A stretch of 64,000 bases of DNA from Zingiber officinale (taxonomy: Eukaryota > Streptophyta > Magnoliopsida > Zingiberales > Zingiberaceae): NCBI RefSeq assembly GCF_018446385.1, contig NC_055987.1, positions 10,935,705 to 10,999,704 on the forward strand, in the 5' to 3' direction. The number at the start of each line of letters is the position of its first letter. Position 1 is the first letter of the stretch. A program made the position numbers and the translations under genes. The notes beneath the pieces are model-generated. The model ran no database searches. It was not told the DNA's origin and saw only the letters and a list, made by a program, of their open reading frames with translations. Below are positions 11,368 to 23,105 of this stretch, one piece after another.

Positions 11368-12965
11368 TGTTGGGATCCTTCGTACTCGGCTAGAGAGGGG
11401 GGTGTGAATAGCCGCCCCAAATCGTTCGCGTTTCTTTCTACAAACTAGGGTTAGCGCAGCGGAAATAAAACAGTAGAAACGAAAGCGGAGAAATCAAACC
11501 TCAACACGCGTCGATGTAACGAGGTTCGGAGATGATACTCCTACTCCTCGGCGTGTCCGTAAGGTGGACGAGCCCTATCAATCCGTCGGTGGATGAGTCC
11601 CCGGAAAACCGGCTAATATGAACTCCTTATGAGTGGAGAAACCTCACCACAAATACTTTGCAACAGCAATAAGGAGTACAAAATAGAACAAGAAAGCAAA
11701 ACAGAAATGTAACAACACTTGCTTGCCTTCTCGAAGTCAGCAGGAACCCTGGTGAAGCAGCAGCTTCTCGGATCCAAGCCTAGCTAGAAAACCAACAACA
11801 GGAAGAAGCTAACGCGAAGCTTTAGCACCCAACGAGCTCAACAAAGCTCAGCAGGAAGAAGAAGCTTGATCAGGAGAGAACTTCCGGAAGGAAGAAGTAG
11901 TAGCGAGAGTCTTCACCAAGTCCGCCGCCTCTTTATACCGCGAAGAAGAAGAGAACTAGCCGTGCTAGATTCTGATCGGTCCATGGACCGATCAGGGAAC
12001 CTCCGATCGGTCCACGGATCAGGCTCGTCCTCGATCGATCGGTGCGCCGGCGATCTGAACCTCCCGATCGGTCCATGACCGATCGTGATTCTTAGCCATC
12101 GATATGCGATCACCGATCAGATGATCGCCACCGATCCACGGCTGCGTTGCCTCGATCGGTCTCCGCATCGACAGACACAACCGAGCCATCGATCGATTCG
12201 ATCGGTCACTGTGACCGATTCAGCTGGATCGGTCACCGGACCGATCCAAACTTCTCGACCCTAAACCTAAGGCTTCCACACCAACATCCGGTCAACCTTG
12301 ACTGTTGGTACATCATCCCTAGCATCCGGTCACTCCTTTGACCTGCTAGCACCCGGTCAATGTCTTTGACCTACTTGGACTTTCCAACACCAGTCCGATC
12401 ATCCCCGATCCATCTGGATTTTCCCTTCGTGCCAAGTTTCCGTCACCGGATTTCCACCTGCCTAACATCCCGGTTAGGACTTTCTCACCGCAGCTTCACT
12501 TAACTTTCCAACCCTAACATCCCGCTTAGGACTTTCCCACCGGCTTCACTCACGTGACTTTCCACACTGCCTAACATCCCAGTTAGGACTTTCCCACTGC
12601 CTGGCTTCACTCACCAGGACTTTCCACCTGCCTAACATCCCAGTTAGGACTTTCCCACTTGCCAAGCTCCCTGCTTGGACTTTTCCAGTGCCAAGTCTCC
12701 ATACTTGGACTTTTCCAGTGTCAGGTCAACCAGGTCAACCCTGACCTACGGTTGCACCAATAATCTCCCAAACATCTATTCTTGTCCCACATCAAGAATA
12801 GAACTCTCTCACGAGTGTCAAACATCAACATGCAACACAACTAGGTCAACCTTGACCAAAGGTTGCACCGACAATCTTCCCAAGTCAAACATCAAAATAC
12901 AACTCGAGTCACGTCAACTTGAGTCGGGTCAACCAGGTCAACCTTGACCTAAGGTTGCACCAACA
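11368..12965 (-). repeat. 5' LTR of the gag-only element
   Basis: 1598 bases, TGTTGGGATCC...CACCAACA, a direct repeat of 6126-7876. It is shorter mainly because the internal short tandem units are fewer. It carries its own palindrome cluster (about 11972-12245). Confidence 0.9.
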
Positions 12966-13152
12966 TTCTTCACATCAGACCAGTCAAACCTTAACCAGAG
13001 GAAAATTGCTCCAACAATCTCCTCAATCAGATGATTGCTCATGCAATCCCCATATATTGTCAAACATTGAAACCCAAACATCAAGATTCAAGCTTGAGTC
13101 AACTCAAACTTAGTCAACCTGGTCAACCTAACCCAGGGATATTGCACTAACA

Positions 13153-13990
13153 ATATTAGAGCCACGGGCTCTAGAAGTCAAGCGGAGACTATAAACCCTC
13201 GAGTCAAAGACTCTCATACTGATTGGCTGAGTTTGAGTTATATTAGAGTCACGGGCTCTAGAAGTCGAGCGGCGACTATAAACCCTCGAGTCAGAGACTC
13301 CCGTGCCGATCAGCCAGGTTTGAGTTATATTAGAGCCACGGGTTTTAGAAGTTGAGTGGCAACTATAAACCCTCGAGTCAGAGACTCCCGTGCTGATCGA
13401 CCAGGTTTGAGTTATATTAGAGCCACCAGCTCTAGAAGTTGAGCAGCGACTATAAACCCTCGAGTCAGAGACTCCCGTGCCGATTGATCGAGTTTAAGTT
13501 ATATTAGAGTCACAGACTCTAGAAGTCAAGCGACGACTATAAACTCTCAAGTCAGAGACTCTCGTACTGATCAACCGGGTTTAAGTTATATTAGAGCCAC
13601 GAGCTCTAGAAGTCAAGCGACGACTATAAACCCTCAAGTCAGAGACTCCCGTGTCGAACTGCAGAGTTTGAGTTATATTAGAGCCACGTGCTCTAGAAGT
13701 CGAGCGACGACTATAAACTCTCGAGTCAGAGACTCCCATGTCGATCGATCGGGTTTGAGTTATATTAGAGCCACGGGCTCTAGAAGTCGAGCGGCGAGTA
13801 TAAATCCTCAAGTCAGAGACTCCCGTGCCAATCGGTCGAATTTGAGTTATATTTATATTAGAGCCACGGGCTCTAGAAGTCGAGCGGTGACTATAAACTC
13901 TTGAGTCAGAGACTCCCGTGTTGATCGACCGGGTTTGAGTTATATTAGAGTCACATGCTCTAGAAGTCGCACGACAACTATAAATCCATG
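13153..13990. repeat. Exact 87-bp tandem array, ten units
   Basis: Units start at 13153, 13240, 13327, 13414, 13501, 13588, 13675, 13762, 13855 and 13942. The period is 87 throughout except for one 6-base addition before 13855. Each unit reads ATATTAGAGCCACGGGCTCT, then a GTCGAGCGGCGACTATAAA-type core, then CTCGAGTCAGAGACTCCCGTG. The array lies in the interior of the LARD-type element. Because 87 is a multiple of 3, repetitive open frames appear on both strands. They are not genes. Confidence 0.92.
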
Positions 13991-15130
13991 TTTACGCCAT
14001 CTCCACTAGTCTCGGACCAGCTTATTGATATATCTATCTCCCCCATTTGGGGTTGAGTCGTCTCCACTGGTTTTTGACCAGCATATCAGATTTCTTATCT
14101 CCCTTGTTTAGGGTCCAGTGGTCTTCACTGGTCTCAAACTAGCATATCGGATTTCTTATCTCCACCGTTCGAGGTTGAGGTATCTCCACGGGGCTCGGAC
14201 TATAGCATCGCCACCAGTCTTGGATCGGAGTATCTTCGCTGGTCTCAGACCAAGGGTATCCCGCGGGTTTCATGCTCTCCGATCGCACGAGCCTCGCACG
14301 CGCTCTGGACACCAACATCATGCTTTTCGCTCTCGAGATCCTCTCCCACTCGGCATCATCCCGCTCGGTACTACTCAACTAACGGGCTTGCATTTTACGA
14401 TCGCTTGGTCGGCATTCTCTGGGCTGCTTGGTTAGCACTTTTGTAGTCGCCTGATCCTTATCGCTCAACCGTCTGCTTAGCCACTTGCTTGTATCATCCG
14501 ACATCTTTATGGTCACCTGGTTGGCATTTTACAATCACCCGGTCGATAATTTTCGATTGCTTGGTTACGGTCATTCGGTCGACATTCTTCGGTTGCCTGG
14601 TCGTCGTTTTACGATCATTCAATCGACATTCTCTCAGTCGCCTGCTCGATATTCTCTCAAGATCCGCTCCAGGTCGGTGTGCTCTCGGTCGGCACTTCTT
14701 GTCGGTACGATTTGCATTCATTCGACACCACTCGGTTGTTCGTTTTGTCACATTCGGGTTATCGGTTGGCATTTTCTCGATCGAGCGCTCGGAACAGCTC
14801 GTCCGTCGTCTTTCCACCCGCTCGACCTCCTCCCAATTGTCATGTTGCATTCTCCCGACCATCTGCTCGATATCACTTGGTCTCCCTCGGCATTCGATCG
14901 ATCGCTTATTTGGTATGCTCTTGGCACTATGTTTCGTCACTCGGTCGACACTTGTTTTTCTCGCCACTCTACCAGACTCTCGCCGATTCGATCGGCACTT
15001 GCCTCACCTTATGTTTCAATGATGCAAGCTTGACGTCACACGACTAACCCAGCGATCTTACTTTATACTCGGGAGTGATTCAGCCTTTGCGATGGACTAC
15101 CTAGTCAGTCAGATTCGCCTACTTCGACTA
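13991..15130. other. Non-coding interior of the LARD-type element
   Basis: 13991-14260 holds three to four loose copies of an approximately 80-base unit (ATCTCCACTGGTCTCGGACCAGCATATCGG...). 14400-15000 is a patchwork of GGTCGGCATTCTCT / CATTCGGTCGACATTC motifs. Overlapping open frames occur in several phases because the repeats lack stops. None resembles a known protein. Confidence 0.55.
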
Positions 15131-15147
15131 GACTTGAAGGGGAGGCT
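15131..15147 (+). other. Polypurine tract of the LARD-type element
   Basis: GACTTGAAGGGGAGGCT lies directly before the TGTGATGTGG start of the right LTR. The same motif precedes the 3' LTR of the Tat-lineage element at 53366-53380 on the other strand. Confidence 0.75.
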
Positions 15148-16143
15148 TGTGATGTGGAGATGAATAAGAGTCATGTGGAGAAGGGAGATTTTTTCCCCTT
15201 CCTCCCTCCAAGAGGAATACTTTGTAGACTTCTCTTCCTCCTTTAATAGAGAAGACCTCTTAGACTTTTCTTTCCCTTCCCCCTTAATGACATCCTTCAA
15301 TGGGATGCAACTCTTAGCCTTCCCTCAAAGAGGCACACCCCTTGGCTAGTGCCCTCTATATAAAGGTTAGGGAAGAGGAGAAATGAGAGGGAGAAAAAAA
15401 AAAGGGAGGACTGTTCATTCTATTATATTCTAGTTTTTGACTCACGAGCCGTCTCCGACCCATGAGTCGTCTTTGGCTTCCTCACAGCATCCAGCGGCCG
15501 ACGCTACTCGCAGTCGGTCGACGCTCGTAGCCGACTGTACATGCCCGATGACGATCTAGCATTCACTCCTTTGATATAGCCTATCTCCGACCTTTGAGCT
15601 ACTATTCTGTTCCGGCCATCGAGTCGTTGTCATATTCCGGCGTTTGAGCTATTGTTGTATTCAGGCATGCAAGCCGTTGTCATATTATGGCGATCCAGAC
15701 CGCATCCAGCTTTGTGCCGACAGATCCCTGTCGCATTCGACTCCATGTCATCAGGTTTGGCTTTGTGCCATTAGATCCGGCTCCTCCGGCTCACATTCAT
15801 TTACTCTTCTGGATCACGATGACTCGATCAGTATCGTAGCTAACTCACTAATCCATCCGAGGGCGCCCCTGGGCCAGAGTATGTCACTGTACTTATTCTT
15901 TATTCATTTCATTATTCTACCATTAGTCTATTCCTTATATATTCGTGGGATCTGCCTCGAGCATCAGGGTGCCAAGGATCGGGGAATCCCGGGCCTTGTC
16001 TGTAGATAGCGTTGATCAGAGATTTTATGACGACTAAGTCAACATAGAAGACAACTCATCACACTCCCCCTCTGGGTCATGGCGACTTGGTTAGCGTTCC
16101 AGCCACATCATTTCGACAGTTCCGTCTTCTCAGATTCCCGACA
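15148..16143 (+). repeat. 3' LTR of the LARD-type element
   Basis: TGTGATGTGG...CCCGACA, a direct repeat of about 4811-5875. It is followed by TA-rich DNA like that before the left LTR, consistent with insertion into the TA tract. Confidence 0.8.
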
Positions 16144-16449
16144 AGATTATATATATACACACGAGCCGAGTTCGAACTAAGCTTATTTAATTTTTTAAAG
16201 GAGTCATTTTCGAACTGAGTTCGAATTAAGCTCATTTAACTTTTAAACAAGTCATTTTGAACCGAGCTTGACAAGTCATTTTAAACTGATCTCAAGCTGT
16301 TCACGAACTATTTAATTTTATTATGAGTCGAACTTGAACTTAAGAATTAAAACTTCAATTGAACTCGGGCCGAACTCGAGCTTAGGTAAAATGAACTAAG
16401 CTTGATCTCGAGCCTCCTACTGTTCGGATCGGCTCGATTGAATTACACT

Positions 16450-17345
16450 CCTAAGTATGACATTGTATGTTGCACAATGTGTAAAAATTATTCACTATGA
16501 TAATATAATTAAAGACGTTAAATCCTTAGTGTTTTAAGATTAAAATAAAAACGCAAGGAAGTTGCCAAATTAGTAATCTAATTGTCAGTTTATTTACATT
16601 TGTGACATAAATTTTATTTTCTTGTGAAATCGTATTTTATATAGTTATTAATTATGGCATGTATAGATAACTTATGATAATGAACATGGACAATAAATAT
16701 TTGTACTATTAACAAAGTGTTGTATTTGGGTTCTTTAAATATTATTCATTTAATGAAAATTTTGATTTAAATCTATGAATTTAGGAAAATTCGTCAAAAA
16801 ACAAAACTCTTTGGCAGGTCATATTTGCTAATGCAGACAAGTTTAAGGACCGACTAGTAACATTCCTCCTTTTCAATTTCGTCAGAAGACTCAGAACGCT
16901 ACCCGCGAGCTGAGCTGTCAACGTCCGGGGCGCACTTAGTGGCCCTGCGAACCATGAGGGTCGGTCGGTCGGCCGGCCCGCGATGTAGCCTGACAGCGCC
17001 GCGTCCGTCGCGGGTGCTTAATCGTACGTACGTCGGACTGAAGAGTGCCGCCTGGTCCGGGACCACCCAACCGACGGCCGAGATGCACTGAGAGAACCAC
17101 TCCCTCCCCTATCCTCTCCTTTCTTTTTCCTGTCTCCTGTCGTTGCCAGTCGGAGGACCACCTCATCGTCACCGTCCTAAAATGCTGACTAGATCCAAGA
17201 TTAACTATTTTATTTTTCATTTTTTTTTAAAAAAATACGGTATATACGAAATGCACCAAGAAATTACAAGGAAATATAAATTCCTTTCACTATTTAAATT
17301 AATTATATTAAATTTTGGGTATTTTCCGTGGGCATTTGGAAACGG
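16450..17345. other. Intergenic DNA with a GC-rich island before the next gene
   Basis: AT-rich to about 16850, then a GC- and CpG-rich block (about 16890-17165) with runs such as GGTCGGTCGGTCGGCCGGCC. This may be an upstream promoter island for the gene starting at 17517. The minus-strand open frame through it shows no family resemblance. Confidence 0.45.
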
Positions 17346-17350
17346 GAAAG

Positions 17351-17359
17351 ATATATATA
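17351..17359 (+). promoter_or_regulatory. Candidate TATA box
   Basis: ATATATATA lies about 160 bases before the ATG at 17517, which would allow a start site near 17385 and a leader of about 130 bases. Sequence-only inference. Confidence 0.4.
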
Positions 17360-17516
17360 CACGTCAGCTTCCGTTGCATCGAGATGTTGAGGGAGACTAA
17401 AAGCCGAAGAAGTCGGTGGTTTTCCCATCCATCCAAATCGAGGTTATTGAGATCGGAATGAGAATTAGCGATCGCTTCGCATCGCAAGATTCTTTCGTGC
17501 TCGCGCGATCGGGAGG

Positions 17517-20500
17517 ATGGAGCAACCTCAAGCGGATCGGAGAGAGACTTACCTCGCCGCGCTCACTCTGGAGATCCAGAAGAAGCTCCAAAAGGTTTTT
17601 TTTTCCCTCTTTCCCGTTCATTCGATCGGGCAGCTCACAGTTTATTTGCTTAAGAGGATTTAGTGTTCGAGCCTTCGGGGTATGTTTTAATCTGATTAAC
17701 GACTTTCCCCGATTCTCGGACGTTGAGCTTTGCGCGGTAGCAGTTCTTTTTGTGAAGCCCCAAGTGGATAACTTGTTTCTTTTCCTTGTCGGAAATCGAT
17801 GAAAATGACTTTCTTTTAGCAATAGGTAGGGCAATGTGTTTTCTGCTTTTCCTCCTCGTTATTTTCTGTGTTATGGCAGGCCTTGAACATGCCAGTGCAG
17901 CGGCCGAGACTGCTCGAAGTATTGTTTGCCGATGTGGCTTTGGAAGTCAAAGATGAGGCTCGAGGTGCTACTTTATTTATGTGATCATTTTTCGTGATTG
18001 CATTTATGGATAATATGTTAGAGGTTGCACAACGCGGTTGCCTATTTTGACAACAAAACATAGTTGGGTTGCATAATTTCTGGGTTTCTGCGTGTGCGAT
18101 ATGCTGGAGTTTATAAAACATAAACAAATCGTATGGTATTTATAATTTTTTTTCTTGCAAAAAGACTGACAACAATTCTGAGGAAGATTCTACTTTATAT
18201 GTTGCGTGATTCTTCTTAGATTCTACTTTACGTACAATGTACTTAGCAGAGATAATATTGAACAAGGAGGAAGATGAAATCACCAAAACTGAGCAGAGCC
18301 TGTGTTTCTATGATCTTCTTGCTGATTACTATGTTCAAGCTCCCCAGGCCGGAAATAGTATTGTTGATTTAATTGTTCAACTCTGGAGCCAGTACTTTGT
18401 GTCACATATATTTGCTCTCCTATTCCACAAATGGGTAAGTTTTGCATTGCAGTAAATTTTATCTATTATATATATAAACATGACATTTCTATCTATTATA
18501 TGATTACTCAAGATGGTGCGTTACTGCATTTCATACTGTGAGATAACCACATGATTTTGCATGTGGTGCACAAAACATAGCCATATATGCTATAAAAGAA
18601 AATATGGAAAGAACCAAATCCTGTCTATGAAAGAACCATAGCCATATATGCTATAACCTATTTCTTGTTTAGTGTTAATCCCCAACATGAGTTCTCTTGT
18701 ACCTGTTTTGATAGTCATACATCTTGGTTCTTAAATTAACAAGAGAAATATGAACGATTTTGTAAATATCTATGAATGGGGAATGTAATGTTTTACCCCA
18801 AGCTGATCCATAAACTAACCCAAGCTGGAGAAGTATCCGGTTCCAATTTTTTCCAGTTGAGCCGGCAGCCCATTCCAGTTTTTATGGCTATGTCTATAAC
18901 ACAAAATATGCTGAGTTCTTCATTTAAACTAGATATAGTCATATAACACAGCCTGCATAGGTAATTGGAAATTGGTTCGTTGTACCATACTAACATGTAT
19001 CTGGTATTCTCCATGCTTACAGAAATCGATATGTATTCGACTATGATATATAATAATAAATTCTTTGTAAAATGTTTTAAATTAAACAATACTATGACTT
19101 GCAATTATTGAAATATGTATTCAACATGTATCCTATTTTCTAATCTTTAATAAGTGTGCACCCAATCTCTGTTTGTATATACTATTAGTAGATTAGTATA
19201 GGGACTACAATTAATCCATATTTCCTATGGAGGAAACAACAGCTAGCAAACAAATGAGGTCAGAAAAAAAAACTATTGAGAAGGTTGGAATAATTTTTCT
19301 CTAGTTGCATTTTTTAGAAGGAAAGAAACTAGGAGAAATTTCCTTTTGCACTGTTTCTTTGGAGGGAAGGAAAGAGAGGGAAATTAAAAGTTCTAAAATT
19401 GATGTGCTAATTGTTTTTTTTTAAAAAGAGAGAATATATTAAAATATTTTGACGTTGATGGATTTGTGTTGTACAGTGAAGTTTCTACTCAATTCTACCT
19501 AAGGGAACAGAGGGAAAGGGAGCTGGAGAATTCTTTCCCTAGCTTAGTATTCTTCCTTAGGTGTCTCTTGCCAAGGGAATGCACCCTTAAGGGCTGAAAA
19601 TCAACCCTTATTAGCATTTTCATTATGGCATGAAAGCACACCATATAGGTGGACTTTAAGCAGTTATGGAGACATCGGACATGGTACATCACTTCAGAAA
19701 ATGATGCAAATTCCTAAAACCAGTTTTTTCTTAATACGAATTTTGATATGACAACACCAAAGATTGCCTAGGCAACTTCCCATGCTTTCGGAATGTTATC
19801 TTTTTTTGAGGAACTGGTTAAGAGGCATGGAATGATACAAGGAAAAACATGAGAGCAACGCCTATAGATAATATATCTACATGATTCATCCTTCTTGTAA
19901 TGTATTTACCTAAATTAAAGACAGAATTAAATTGATGAAACATGCTATGAATGTGCAAAGAGACAATCTCAGAGAGTACTCTTATAATGTGTTTCAAGTA
20001 TCTTATTTATCATTCTCATTATCTTTGTAAATAAGGGTGTTGTTACTGGATAGTATGATTTCTGCTTTGCAGTTATTCGAAGTTTCAGTTGAAAACACTG
20101 AAGTTTTGTTACGATATGCATCTGCCCTTGTCCAAGGTTCTTCTAATATTTTCTGGTACGTTAGAAATTTTTTTATGGACCTATCTTGTTCAAGGTTCTA
20201 CCAACATTTTATATCACGTTAGATTTTTGTTGTTGTTGTTAAATTGATTCGATGAATGTCGTGCTGGATTAACATCAGCACCGCCAGAAGATCATTAGTC
20301 CTGCCAATTTGGCTGTTTTCTTCGATGTCACAAAAAAAATCACAATGTCAACGGTTTGAAACAATAATAAATAGTGAAAAAAAGGAAATAAAAAAGGAAA
20401 TGAAGAAAAGACTAAAATGCTGTTAAATGATGATGATAGAAGAGTGTGACTCAAGGATCAATCAAGTTGCATGATTACAAGAGCCTCTTGACAATGTCGT

Positions 20501-22213
20501 CTCAGTGAGAATCCCTCTTTAATAGAAGAACAAATAGCATGTTGGCCATATGCTCCATAAACAGATCATAGATGCCAAGATTAACCTTTGTGGACCATCC
20601 TAGGGAGCAATTAACAAAAAACTTGGTGAGTAGTTTTTGAGTCGGATAATAAATTCAATGATAAGATCACCTAAACACATACTAATTAGTGTTGAGTTGT
20701 TAAACTAGTAGAGATCAACATTGCATCTTCATTCCTTGACCGAAAAAGAAAAGTTCAGCTTCATTCAAATATACACCAATGCTTTATTCTGAACATTATC
20801 TTTGGATCTGGTAGGTGAGTACATGTACTATTCCTCAGAATTACATGAAAATTTGATGTGCAAGATAAATTAGTTGCATATAGTTCCTGCGCCTTGTTTG
20901 GTTTGCTATATTGCAATCGTTCAATAATGTGAACCATGCAAATGGCCAGAAGAAACAATCATGATTCTTCAACTTTTATACTTTCCTCTCTTCTTTTTTC
21001 TTAAGATTTTCTTTGTTACATCCACCATCAGGATTGATATTCAGACAAATAGGAGGAGATTTTTATCCTTGTTCAGGGTAAGATACACCTGGTTCACTTC
21101 CTATGATCTAGTAGTGTATTGCGAAGCTTACCTTGAGCTTCATTTTTCAGTTTCTCTTTGAGAAGGTTGCCATTGTACCACATGAAAGAAATAAGATAGC
21201 AGTGCAGGTTTTTTCTTTGCTTTCGAATATACTATATTGGTTACCGCTTCCATCTATTTTTTCTGAAATATCTTGATACTTAAGTTTTACTCTGTTCTTA
21301 TATGTGAGCATAATATTCTTTTATAGGCCCGTCGAGACCTCTATCTTCTTCTCTCGAGATTCTTATTCTTCTACAATTTAGGTGCAAGTTCTATCACATT
21401 ATTCTATCCCCCTTAACAGTAGCTTAACGTCCGTAATCTTAATGCGATTTTAGAACCTACAGATGATGATATGCTAGAAACTTTTATAAAACACTTTCCT
21501 GCCTTCCCAAATGCCTTTCTGATTGGAGGTCCAGCAGATGTTTTCGTAATTGAGATCACAGATCAGGTTAGTTTTCTACAACAATATCATCATTAACTGC
21601 TGCATTATCAATGCCCCCGTACTATTCCAGCTTCAGAAGTTAAAAGTGGAGCCAGTCGTTCTACATTATATCTCTCGAATGAGTACTCTTCAAGGTTAGA
21701 TACATATTCTAACAATTGCAGATGACTCTAATCTTCATTTTCATTCATGGTACATGATTCTGTTAAAAATTTTAAAGGACTAGAGTTGAGAATGACTACG
21801 AGTACACGGCTAAAGGCTTGCCTTTACAGCTTTACTTCACCCGGAGGCCCAATGTATCCAACAAGAGCCGTACGACATGCAGCCTGGGAAACGTTGGATC
21901 TTCTCTTCCCGGTGACTAATCTTGTGTTCATAATCGTTTGACTGAATATATAGAAATAAATATATAAATAAAAGACTTGTGTTTGAATACTTGACCCTGC
22001 CTGATTGTTTCTGAATGTTTCATGTTTGCACAGGTTGGTCGATATCCGCGGCATGTGATAAGCCTGTTCTTCCGGTTGCTGTATCCATGGTGTTGGCCTT
22101 CTTCTTGTTGGAACTTCATTAAGACTTGCATTAGGGCTTTTTTTTGCTACTTCATCAACAAAATTATTGCAAGTTGGGAGAAAATGAGGAGACCGGATAC
22201 AAAGAGTTCCTAG
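17517..22213 (+). CDS. Conserved plant-type protein of unknown function, 11 exons, 359 residues
   Basis: I cannot name the family. Exons from GT/AG signals and continuous reading: 17517-17594, 17880-17964, 18250-18434, 20073-20155, 21032-21077, 21151-21207, 21327-21381, 21454-21566, 21631-21694, 21778-21911, 22034-22213. Every junction keeps phase and the total is 1080 nt. The N-terminus is helical and charged (MEQPQADRRETYLAALTLEI). The middle is alternating hydrophobic helices (SLCFYDLLADYYVQ, RRDLYLLLSRFLFFYNL). The C-terminus is hydrophobic and aromatic (RHVISLFFRLLYPWCWPSSC, then IRAFFCYFINKII), suggesting membrane association or a buried helix pair. Complete reading across ten introns argues for a functional gene. 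The start of exon 9 could also be 6 bases later (AG at 21635-21636). Confidence 0.85.
20185..20222 (+). repeat. Diverged duplicate of the end of exon 4 inside the intron
   Basis: About 38 bases (CTTGTTCAAGGTTCTACCAA... to CACGTTAG) repeat 20128-20165, which covers the last ~28 coding bases of exon 4 and its splice donor. The GGTACGTTAG donor of the original is changed to ATCACGTTAG in the duplicate, so the copy has no matching donor. Confidence 0.7.
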
Positions 22214-22512
22214 GCTCTACACTGCCACGTATAAATGTTTTCCGCTGTGTTTTTTTTTTTTTTTTTGATTTTCCCACTTAATGTTCATCGCGAATTACAA
22301 TCAATTTTCATTGAGGTGCGGTGGCTGTTAAATAATTATAAAAAAAACACACTATTTTTTTTATGTGACACTCAATTAAATTTTTTAGAATTTTGTCTTT
22401 TTTATTATATTATATAATTTATTTAATTTTATTAACAACTAATTTTTTTGTTTGGGTCGGATTGAAATGAGAATGTTATAAAAAATTATAATCCAGTATG
22501 AAATTAAATTAA

Positions 22513-23105
22513 GAGGGTGTTTGACTAAGCTTATAAACTCTCTAAAATAGCATATAAGTTATTTTGGAGTTTATAAGTTCTTCAAATTTGTTTGATAAAT
22601 TATTTTTCAAATAGTTTATAAGCGGTTAAAATAAGTTATTTTGAAGTTTATAAGTTGTTTTTAAACAAATATGGAAGATTCTATTTTTTAAAAAAAAAAT
22701 TAATAATTTTTTTTCTAAAATATCCTTATATAATGTCACAAATCCTTATCTTATCTTTCATAAATTTTTATAAATTTAATATCTTTCTATCTTCACCGAC
22801 TTCTCTTCTTGCGCTGTGTCATTTTTTCTGTCAATTTTTCTTTCCAATTTTTTCTCTAAGTGCATAAATTCGTCCAAAATCTTTTATTAATAAAAAATCT
22901 AAAACCCTCTATTAATAATATTATATATTTTTTTTATAATTTTATTAATAAAAAGATCTTATAATACTAAACACATTAATACATTTAAGTTGATTGTAAT
23001 AAGTTCCAAATAAAATCAAACAATTTATTTTTAAAATAAAACCTAATAATTTATAAACTTCCAAATAACTTATAAAGTATATGATAAGTTTAACCAAACA
23101 CCCTC
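22513..23105. mobile_element. hAT-type MITE with perfect 8-bp TSD
   Basis: 593-bp AT-rich element. The ends GAGGGTGTTTGACTAAGCTT and AAGTTTAACCAAACACCCTC are imperfect inverted repeats. It is flanked by TAAATTAA on both sides (22505-22512 and 23106-23113). It encodes nothing. A relative lies at 48690-49338. Confidence 0.88.

Larger units (their letters stand above)
6126..12965 (-). mobile_element. Gag-only Ty1/copia-like LTR element (TR-GAG type), structurally complete
   Basis: Non-autonomous LTR element on the minus strand. The 5' LTR is 11368-12965 and the 3' LTR 6126-7876, both TG...CA. A perfect TTCTT target duplication flanks the element. The primer site, complementary to initiator tRNA-Met (GCTCTGATACCA on plus, 11354-11365), sits beside the 5' LTR. 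The polypurine tract (AAAAAGGGGGAGAT on minus) is at 7877-7890. Between lie two gag-like frames and no protease, integrase or RT. The first ~400 bases of the two LTRs are nearly identical and most differences are indels in internal repeats, so the insertion is young. This matches the published TR-GAG class of gag-only elements, which need partner elements for pol. Confidence 0.88.
5905..13152. repeat. Truncated copia-type LTR fragment, split by the gag-only element
   Basis: 5905-6125 and 12966-13152 together match the 3' part of the solo LTR at 60586-62078. Both share the repeated CTTCACTCACYAGGACTTTC motif, CAAGTATCCGGTCA and the end TTGCACYAACA. The upstream part of this LTR is missing. The gag-only element inserted into it with the 5-bp duplication TTCTT (6121-6125 and 12966-12970). 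Confidence 0.65.
4811..16143 (+). mobile_element. Non-coding gypsy-like LTR retroelement (LARD-type), host of nested insertions
   Basis: Fossil LTR element in plus orientation. The LTRs are about 1 kb, at about 4811-5875 and 15148-16143. A TGGCGCC-containing primer-site-like sequence lies just after the left LTR (about 5884-5895). A polypurine tract (GAAGGGGAGGCT) sits directly before the right LTR. The interior, apart from later insertions, holds a 10-unit 87-bp tandem array and other repeated non-coding sequence. I see no gag or pol. Its polypurine context and repeat core resemble those of the Tat-lineage element at 52536-64000, so it may be a non-autonomous relative. The LTRs differ at many sites, so it is clearly older than the element nested in it. 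Confidence 0.75.
4551..16446. mobile_element. Old MITE-like repeat split by the LTR nest
   Basis: The left part (4551 to about 4700) begins AGGGGTGCAAATGAATCAAG. The right part (about 16150-16446) ends with a diverged inverted version (GAATTACACTCCT). Both are rich in GAGCTCGA/TCGAGC words. The flanks AAGCACGA and AAGTATGA are similar (6 of 8) and could be a decayed hAT-type target duplication. Everything from about 4786 to 16147 is later insertion. The ends are old and the family is not recognised. Confidence 0.4.

Noticed and set aside
13153-13990. CRISPR-like regular repeats
   Set aside because: Units are directly abutting 87-bp tandems without unique spacers, in a plant retroelement.
14485-15047. 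Several overlapping open frames on both strands
   Set aside because: They arise from repeated GGTCGGCATTC-like motifs inside the LARD-type element. There is no family pattern and mutual overlap in several phases.
16936-17220. 94-codon minus-strand open frame in the GC-rich island
   Set aside because: No family resemblance. Its position suits promoter sequence of the plus-strand gene at 17517.
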